Positions 56,643-64,000 of a DNA stretch of 64,000 bases are shown here, piece after piece. The notes beneath the pieces were generated by a model. That model did no database searches, was not told the DNA's origin, and saw nothing but the letters and a program-made list of their open reading frames with translations. The stretch is taken from assembly GCA_030770425.1 (NCBI GenBank), contig JASJFT010000086.1, positions 62,001-126,000 of the forward strand, in the 5' to 3' direction. Source of the stretch: Darksidea phi (taxonomy: Eukaryota; Ascomycota; Dothideomycetes; Pleosporales; Lentitheciaceae). The translations under genes were made by a program, and so were the position numbers. The stretch's first letter is position 1. The number at the start of each line of letters is the position of its first letter.

Positions 56643-59052
56643 TTTATGAAGGTTCTAATATCGAAGCTATCTTTGGCGTTGAACAAAAGACACTTCAATG
56701 CAGATGGCTCCATGTCCACCGAAGTAACGTAAGCATATCACTGATGTAAATCGAGAGTTATCATATTAACAGAACTCAGATGGCTTGGATCACAGTAAGC
56801 CTTATCCACACATGATATGGCTGTGAGCTCATTTAGGCAGGATTTGTTCAAAAAACTCGGGTACTCCGGGTCACTATTTCCCGGACAGGGGGATATAAGC
56901 GAAAAGCCACGTAGAGTATGCTGTTTCCCTGATTCTGCTCTATTATCACTCACCAAAAGCAGCGAAGGACCACCCCTCACGTTGCTCTTCTTCCAAAGAT
57001 TGATGAGGAGAATGGAATGTTAGCAGTATTTGTAAGGAACATTTTCCCGTCGTAATATATTGACTCATAGCCGTGGACTCCAGGTTCCATATGTAAGTTA
57101 CGATACGAACTTAAATCAGCGGCGCATGGACGAACGCATACGCGAGCTTCAAAAAAGGAAGAGACAGTATGGAGGTCAGTACTGTGCAAGTTCAGTTTGA
57201 AAGCTGTAAGCCGAGTTAATTGTTTTCAAGGTGGACTCGATACTTCTCCAAGCTTTTTCGGTGAATACGAGACTGGTGACCTGGAGTATTCACTGATAAG
57301 AGCTTATTTCTACGACCCACCTGCTTTGCACATCCGCCAGTATGTCTTTTCTCCTCTTATGGCACTTTGATGACCTTTTTAATGATTGAAAGGACTTTGG
57401 ATCGATACTATTATCATATGCTACCCAGTACGGCCTATCGAGACAAGAACCAGGTGGTTTCTCGATGGGCAGAGAGACACCCTTCCTACCTCACCGGAAG
57501 ATCCTTCCATAATATTCTCATGGTAGACCAGCTGTGGCTTTGGAAATTCAAAAAAGGCGAGATTGAATATGTTGTTTCCTGTTTCCCGGACCGCGTCGGG
57601 GTGGATGGAACCAGTGATGATAACCTTCGAGAGCTTGTCCTCAACCCACGAGAGGGCATCGCGCCAATCCAGAACTGCATGGACCTAGTTTTTCGCATTG
57701 TTGGGGCTTGTGGTAATGTCTTCGACCGTTGTCAAGTCATTGAGCGGCTTAGATTTCTACAAATGTTCGAAGATTCGATAGGCCGAGTGGTATGTTCGTG
57801 TTTTCGTCTAGGATACGATCGCTAATCTTCCCTAGAGCAACGAAGAGACCAAGCTATTCAGGAAATTCCAGAAACGATTGAAGCTGCTTGACCGGTACAA
57901 GCATAGTAGCGCCGATTCGAAGGACAAGAAACAACTTATAGAAGAGCTGCTCGATATCCGAGAAGAAACCAATCTCGTCGCCGAGGTTAAAGACATTCTA
58001 GATGAAGTCAAGATCATCCTCACCGTAGTGAAAATCCAGGAGGCTGTGCTTGAAGACATCGTTTCATTGAAAAAGCATGCTACTGAAGAGCATCATGAGA
58101 TTACACAACGGATCATTTCTACAACAAAGAACAACTTCGAAAGAATGGAATCCCAGGCTGCGGAGATCAAAAAAGCGGTATGTCTCTGTTAATTCATTGT
58201 GCGAGTGCAACTATCTCATGAAGATGTGTAGCTGGATACCCTGTTGGGTCTCAAACATAATTCAGTCATGGTATTAGAAACCACCGCTGCACGAGAAGGC
58301 GCCTAGGCCACCAGGAGACAAGGCTTGGTAAGCAGATTTCCTCCTGCCCCCCGTTTCAACACTGCTGATGAAGCATGCAGACCATGCTTGTTTTTACAGG
58401 AGTGACCATCATCTTCGTAAGTAACCATTGCTTTGTTGGAACAAGGCATGTGTAGCCTCACCATCTTATAGCTACCTCTGTCTTTCATGGCATCTTTCTT
58501 CGCGCTCGATATATCGTCGTTCCCTCAAGATCCACAAAATAATGAGACCAGCTGGCCACTAGGCCAGGTATCCGGATATATCTGTAAGCAACTTTTACCT
58601 CTCCAGAGAATACAATCCTTGACTGATTGATATATAAAGTCGGCATATCGGCCCCAATCATCATATAGTTGTTCTTCATCGGTTTCCGGACGCAATGGAC
58701 CGTCATTATGGTAAAGTGGTTCTCCATTCTGGGGAGATGGATGAGGGTTCATCCAATCATCCTGGTCCAAATTGTCATTGTCCTCATAGTCCTCATGCTG
58801 GTAGTTCTGCGCAAGCCAGTTCTATGGTTGGGGTTCACGGACCATTTCGACGTGGTCGGTCGGCCGTTACGACGGTTCTACCGGTTTCTCGAGAAACGAA
58901 GAAAAAAGCAAATGGATACAACATCGGAGGATGTCCACTTCTATAAGGTTTCTCATGATGAAGAGGATTCCACAGATGATTTGACAGATGATGAGAATTT
59001 TGAAGAAGAGGATAGCGATATAGAAGTGGTGGAGCCTGATTCTCTAGTCTAG
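56591..59052 (+). pseudogene. NLR-like protein, C-terminal half with CorA-like segment, interrupted
   Basis: Several exons can be read with consistent phases: 56591-56728, later ones ending at 57174, 57231-57339, 57393-57789, 57836-58177, 58232-58327, 58381-58416 and from 58472. They encode SVQDLIYEGSNIEAIFGVEQ, RRTLDRYYYHML-type sequence (HIRQTLDRYYYHML by the exon join), MVDQLWLWKF, and a long helical region (57836-58177). CorA-like membrane segments follow (VFTGVTIIF, then LPLSFMASFFALDISSFP). In-frame TAG codons occur at 58304-58306 and 58666-58668 inside otherwise conserved sequence, and exons between 56780 and 57130 are uncertain. A last frame (58669-59052) has a TM segment (PIILVQIVIVLIVLMLVVL) and an acidic tail. 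It may be dead or use exon choices I cannot see. Confidence 0.55.
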
Positions 59053-59739
59053 ATTTTTTTTTCTCTAGGGCTATATTTATCCTTTCAACATTCTCTTTCT
59101 CATTTGTACCTCCTTGTTTTCATCCCTGACTGCAGGTTTTAACGTCTACCGTCGGGGATAAAGTTTTTCGGTTTCTTTTTTTCTGTTTAGCGGAGTGTCC
59201 TCATAGTTCTCGGCGCAGGATGCCTTTGATGTGGCGGAGCTCAGGATCATTACATAGTTTTGCACGCCGCAACAAGGCACTGGAATAAGAAAATTTCGGA
59301 GCCTTATTCTCACCGCTTGCGGTGCTGTTTAAACCAATAGTGGATTCGTTCGTCAGAGATGGATATGTCATGCTTTTCAAGAGTTGTGATTGATCCACTG
59401 GTTGCTAGGTGCTGAGCTTCCGCCGAGTCTTAGCGCCCGGACCCCACAGCCAAATAACCGTGATTGTTGTGATTGGACCACGGTGTCGTGGCATCGAGTT
59501 AATTAATTAACGCCAGGGCAAACGGGTTGTGCGGCGCAGCGCAAGTCGCTTAGCAAGGGCCGCACACCCACACGAACGTGTCGTCCGCCGCCCGCCCACC
59601 GTTGTTAGGCTCTCCCCTCAACGCGGCCTCCTCTACTACTGCCCCTGACGAGCGTTTGCGAAAAGTAAACCCTCTCAGCTCCAACGCCATATCCTTCCTA
59701 ATTTATTCAACGATTCTAGTAGTAGTATTCCTCCTCGTC
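59053..59739. other. Flank between the NLR-like gene and the AT block
   Basis: GC is normal until about 59700. A 65-codon minus-strand frame (59201-59398) is not recognised. Composition then changes sharply within about 50 bp. Confidence 0.4.
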
Positions 59740-60384
59740 TTCTTCTCTACCTAGGGTCTTATCTATAACTATTTAATAGTATATAAAATCGGTCTATATA
59801 TTATTATTATACCTATTAACCCCGAGTACCTAATATAGATATCAACTACGAGGTATATTATAGTCCTTCTATAGTATATACTATTTAATAATAGGAATTT
59901 TATAAGATTTAACTATATAGACTAGTAATAGAATAATAAATATTATATATAATATCTTTATTATATATTATTATTTTTTAATATATAGAGGTATAAAGCT
60001 AAAATCTAAAAATTATATAAATAAATATAGTCCTCTATATAATATAAATAAATATAGTAGTTCTTTAGATATATAATTATTATATACTATTTATATTATC
60101 TTAAAGATTAAATAATAGAACTACTAAGTCTTAATTAGAACTAATAGCTATAGAACATTTCTATAAAATAGCTAGATATTAAATAGTATTTATTTTAAAT
60201 TCTAGTATTAATTTTATACGTTTAATTATATACGTTTCTATAGAATTTATATATATAGAATATCTTCTTAATAATATACTATATATAAAGCTTTATATAA
60301 TTCTTTTAAATAAAAGAGTCTTCTATTTAAAGTTTCTTTAAATAACTATAAATTATTATTTAAATTAAATTATTTTATTATTTC

Positions 60385-60428
<44 letters not shown>

Positions 60429-63400
60429 AGTTCTTAACTTAATTAAACCTCTATTATTTATCTTAAATAGATTATAGACTATTTAATAAATAGTTTATAT
60501 ATAAGAATATTAAGTACTTTTTTTACTTTCTTATATATATCTTTACTTATTAAATATAAGATAATTTTTTATACTATTTTTATAGATTACTATTTTATTT
60601 TACTTTAATCTATAGATATATTTAGACTTAAATTATTATATAAACTCTTTTATATAAAATTCTATTATATACTCTTATTTAATCTTACTAATTAACTAAG
60701 TATAAAAAAGAACTAGTATATTATAATAATTTTTACTACGTTAATACTAAGTAACTATTATAAAATTCTAATAATTATTTTTCTTTTTTTCTTTTCCTCT
60801 TTCTTTATTTCTCTTTAGTATCTTTTAAATCTATTCTATATTATTAACTTTCTTTTTACTATAATTTTATTACTTTATTATCTTTACTTTTATAGAAATT
60901 TTAAAATTATTAATAAGCTAATTTACTCTTAATAGCTATTATTTAAAAAAGTTCTTTTTATTACTCTTATCTATCTTAATATATATTAAGTAGATATTAA
61001 GCTATTAAATCTATACTATTTATAATATATTTAGTAGATATTATAGCCCGTTCTCTAGATAACCTAGTTATTTTACTTATTTTCTATTTCGGTTAGTAGA
61101 TTAGGTAATCCTAAGGATTAGCCTAATAGTTAATTAGCTTATTTAGTATACTAAGCTCTATTTAGGTATAAGAACCCCCTATTCTTATACCCTTATAGCG
61201 TTATCTTAGAATAGCTTTAATATACTAATTCTACTATTAGTTAATTAGAAGACTATTTTAGCTATTATAACTCCTAGTTAATTATACTTAGTTCTAGGAT
61301 CTTATATTATTCTAAAATCTCTAACTTTTAGCTAGAGATAGTAGCTAAATATTAACCCTCCTAAATTTCTAGAGGCCTATAGTACTTAAGATAGATAGTA
61401 TATAGTACTTTCTTAAATAAGTCTTAAAATTAACTATTTTAAGTCCTAATATTACTAAAACGTCTAGTACCTTCTTTAAAAAGAAGGAATTTATAAAAGT
61501 ATTATATAGAATTAGACCTATATTCTAAATCTTATAATAAATTTATTTTTATACGATTAATTAAATTACTAAATTAGTATAATAATAAGATAGTAGATTT
61601 TCTAGGTTAAGTAGACCCTTTAAAGTCTACTCTACTAAATAAACTATTCTTTTATAGAATCTCCCTATAAAAGAAAGATAAAGAAAAGGATAAGGCCCTA
61701 AGTAGAATCTTAAGTAAAGCTAGGAGTACCTATTTAAGAAGCTAGAAGTCCTTCTTTAAGAAAGAAGTATACTAGTAAAAGCTAACTAAGGTCTATAAAT
61801 TAATCCTCTTAGAGGTATTTATTAATAAAGATATATATATTAATCTTTAAATCCTTAAGATTATCTTCCCCCTTTAAAAAGAAAATATAAATAAAAATAG
61901 TTTTAAAAAGAAGATTAATAGGTATATTAAGAGGGTTAAATTACTTAAAAAAGAAAATAAATTTTAAATCCCCTATCTAATAAACGTAGAAGAATAGAAA
62001 GAGTTCCTAGACTATAATATAGTTTAGGATATACTAGCTACCTAGGAAGAATCTAATCTAATTACTAATATTCTAATAGATAATAGTCTTCGTCTTATTA
62101 TAACTAAGAGGTTAGCGAGTATTATAGGAGTAGATATAGTTAGTAGAAATATCTTTATAAATACTATAGTCGATAAGTTTAACTAATTAGTTAAGAAAAG
62201 GAATAATTATAAAAGGTAAGTTAAAAAGTTATAAGAAGAGCTCTAATAAGTCTAGAAAACTATAAGTAGGTAGTAGAATTTAGAAAAAGATCTTAAGTAG
62301 TTCTCTTTTATAGCTATCTATACTAAGACCGAACTTATAGTTCTTTCTTAATATAACCCTAAGTCTACTCTTAAGACTTTACTATTATAATATAACCCTA
62401 ATAGTAGATAAGATATAAAAGAGGTAGAACTCTTCCTTATAATAATATAATTAAATAGCTTAAATATTAGCCCTTAAAGAACCTCTTTTATTTATTATAC
62501 CCCCCTTTAAACCCTTAAACTCCTAGAAAGGTTCTAGTAAGATTTAGTTTAATATTTAATCTTTTAATTAAGCTTCTTATAAAAGAAGTTAACTATTAAA
62601 CTAATTATATTTCTAAATCTAATATAGACTTCTAATAAGAACTATTATAAGTATTTATTAGATTTAAATATACTACCCTTTATTATAAAGAAAATAAAAA
62701 ATACTTTTACTTTTTATTCTAATATTCTTTTTATAAGATTTCTATTAATCTTACTAAAGTTCGTAACTATTACTTTAAATAATAAAATATAGATTCTTAT
62801 TTAGGAGGAGGATATTATAGAAAACTATTAAAGTAAATTTTTATAAATCTTTAATTTCTAGAAGACTACGTTCTACTCTAATTCTATCTTATTTAAAAAT
62901 AATAAAGAGTCTAAGTTAAAGAACTAGCTCTATAATATAGAATAGAAACTTATAATTAATAAGGACTAGTATATATAAAAGACCTCTTAGTAGATAACTA
63001 AGATTTATTAAGCCTATATTATATTCTAATTAATAAGCCTAGTAAAAGACTATATTTAAATATAACTAAATTCTAAAAAAGAAGAAGTAAACTTTATATT
63101 TAATATAGACCTATTAGAATATATTAAGAAATACTATAAAGATTTTTATATAAAAAAGAAGATAAAAGTTAAATTTTATTAACTATATATAAATATATTT
63201 AGTAAAGTTAGTAACTTTATTAAGAATTTTAAGTATCTAGTAATAGAGGTCTATCTATCTTACTACTAATAAAATAAAGAATTTATAAATAAGTTCTACT
63301 TTAAACTAAGAAATAAGGTAGATCTATTTAATAATAGTAATTTTACCTTTAGTAAGCTTTATAAATATATAACTTTAATTAATAAGATACTACTTAAGAA

Positions 63401-64000
63401 TAATTAATACTAAAAGATCTAGCTTATTTAAAGTAACTAATTAGCTATCTCTAAGAGAAAGTAGCTAACTATAAGTAGGCTCTTTTCTAATAAGTTAAAA
63501 AAGAAGTCTATTTACTTTAAAGACGTCTCTAAGCTCTATAACTACTCTTTTAAGAAGTATAAAAAGTAAGATTATTACTTTAATTATAAGAAAAGAAATA
63601 AATAATAAGACTATTTTAACTATATTATATATAAGGTAATATAGAATATTATAAAAGTAGAAGTTAATACTATCTTTCTTAATAATTCTAAGAAAGGAGC
63701 TTATTTAAACTTCCTATATAAAGAGGAAAGTAGTTTAAAGTATAACTCTAATACCTTCTTTATAATATTAAAAAATAAAAGCTATTAAAGAAGGGCTTCT
63801 CTCTAGTAGTCTATATAAAAGTAATTAAATCCTTTAATTATTAATAACTTATTAAAATACTATAGCTTATTAATTTAAAATTATTTATACTCCCTATTTA
63901 ACTTATAATAAATAGCCTAGCTATATAATTAAGGAGATTAGTAAATAGTAATACTAGTATATACCTATTAGTCTACTCTAAATATTTAAAAGTAGTAAAG
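59740..64000. repeat. Extreme AT-rich block with RIP signature
   Basis: More than 4 kb of mainly A and T, with CA and TG dinucleotides almost absent while TA is very frequent. This is what C-to-T change at CpA sites on both strands (repeat-induced point mutation) leaves in a transposon. TAG and TAA codons are scattered through every frame. The block is cut off by the window edge. Confidence 0.85.
62870..63430 (+). mobile_element. Ghost of an LTR-retrotransposon gag gene
   Basis: One plus-strand frame stays protein-like through many stop codons: SKLKN*LYNIE*KL, then a YIKKYYKDFY-like block, then KFYFKLRNKVDLFN. With stops read as former Gln or Trp codons, the order (L..WL..IE, then P..K...I..AY..L.G.A.DYI, then a D..L...Y.D segment, then a short-spaced FI..F..L) follows the capsid part of Gypsy-type Gag. 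The element's pol region would lie beyond the window. A less AT-rich stretch near 61030-61330 may be part of its left LTR. No sequence is intact. Confidence 0.5.

Noticed and set aside
59201..59398. A 65-codon minus-strand frame next to the AT block
   Set aside because: It has normal composition but no recognised motif and no upstream exon could be found.
63540..63610. A zinc-knuckle-like phrase after the gag ghost
   Set aside because: The Cys positions could be Tyr by RIP, but the position where His is needed reads AAA, which cannot arise from a His codon by C-to-T or G-to-A change.
1..64000. tRNA genes, rRNA and CRISPR arrays
   Set aside because: A scan by eye for B-box-like GTTCGA sites with matching arms gave nothing convincing; no rRNA or regular spacer-repeat array is present.

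Overview
This window looks like a contig from a filamentous ascomycete (Pezizomycotina; a Dothideomycete would fit, but the sequence alone does not settle the class). The evidence is intron-bearing genes with short introns (about 46-150 nt, GT...AG, CTGAC/CTAAC-type branch points), typically fungal families (SAT4/rhodopsin-like membrane proteins, NmrA-like reductases, DHA2-type MFS transporters, But2-domain secreted proteins, LPxE(L/I)R 'F-box-like' proteins), and an AT-rich block with the mark of repeat-induced point mutation (RIP).

Layout. 0-11 kb is a housekeeping segment: a large protein kinase (-), a UBE2O-like E2 ubiquitin-conjugating enzyme (-) divergent from the Golgi tether subunit COG8 (+), and a four-TM membrane protein (-). 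11-14.5 kb is mostly gene relics. 14.8-19.8 kb carries a coiled-coil protein with a SUMO-interaction-like motif, a small unknown protein with a tandem duplication upstream, and a 512-aa F-box-like protein followed by its decayed paralog. 21.8-27.5 kb holds an intact secreted GH2 glycosidase flanked by a dead rhodopsin-like gene and a dead TRI12-type MFS gene, then a short interstitial telomere repeat. 29-35.2 kb has an F-box-like protein, a coiled-coil protein and an NmrA-like reductase. 38.4-44.7 kb has an MFS drug transporter, a GNAT-like acyltransferase and an intact rhodopsin-like protein.

45-53 kb is a graveyard: a possible unknown gene, a beta-lactamase-like serine hydrolase relic, a possible amidase fragment and an aldo-keto reductase relic, around one intact secreted chitin-binding/But2 protein. 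The aldo-keto reductase relic is interrupted by a poly-G/N/poly-C assembly artefact. From 54.4 kb runs a long NLR-like gene (degenerate alpha/beta-hydrolase, ankyrin repeats, helical region, CorA-like membrane segments) whose 3' half has in-frame stops. From about 59.7 kb to the end the DNA is an extreme AT-rich block, almost devoid of CA and TG dinucleotides, containing the ghost of an LTR-retrotransposon gag gene.

There is no clear biosynthetic cluster. The story is a gradient from conserved core genes on the left to an accessory, RIP-influenced compartment on the right. The most unusual protein is the ankyrin/CorA-like NLR-type gene at the edge of the AT block. All splice sites were read by eye and need transcript support.
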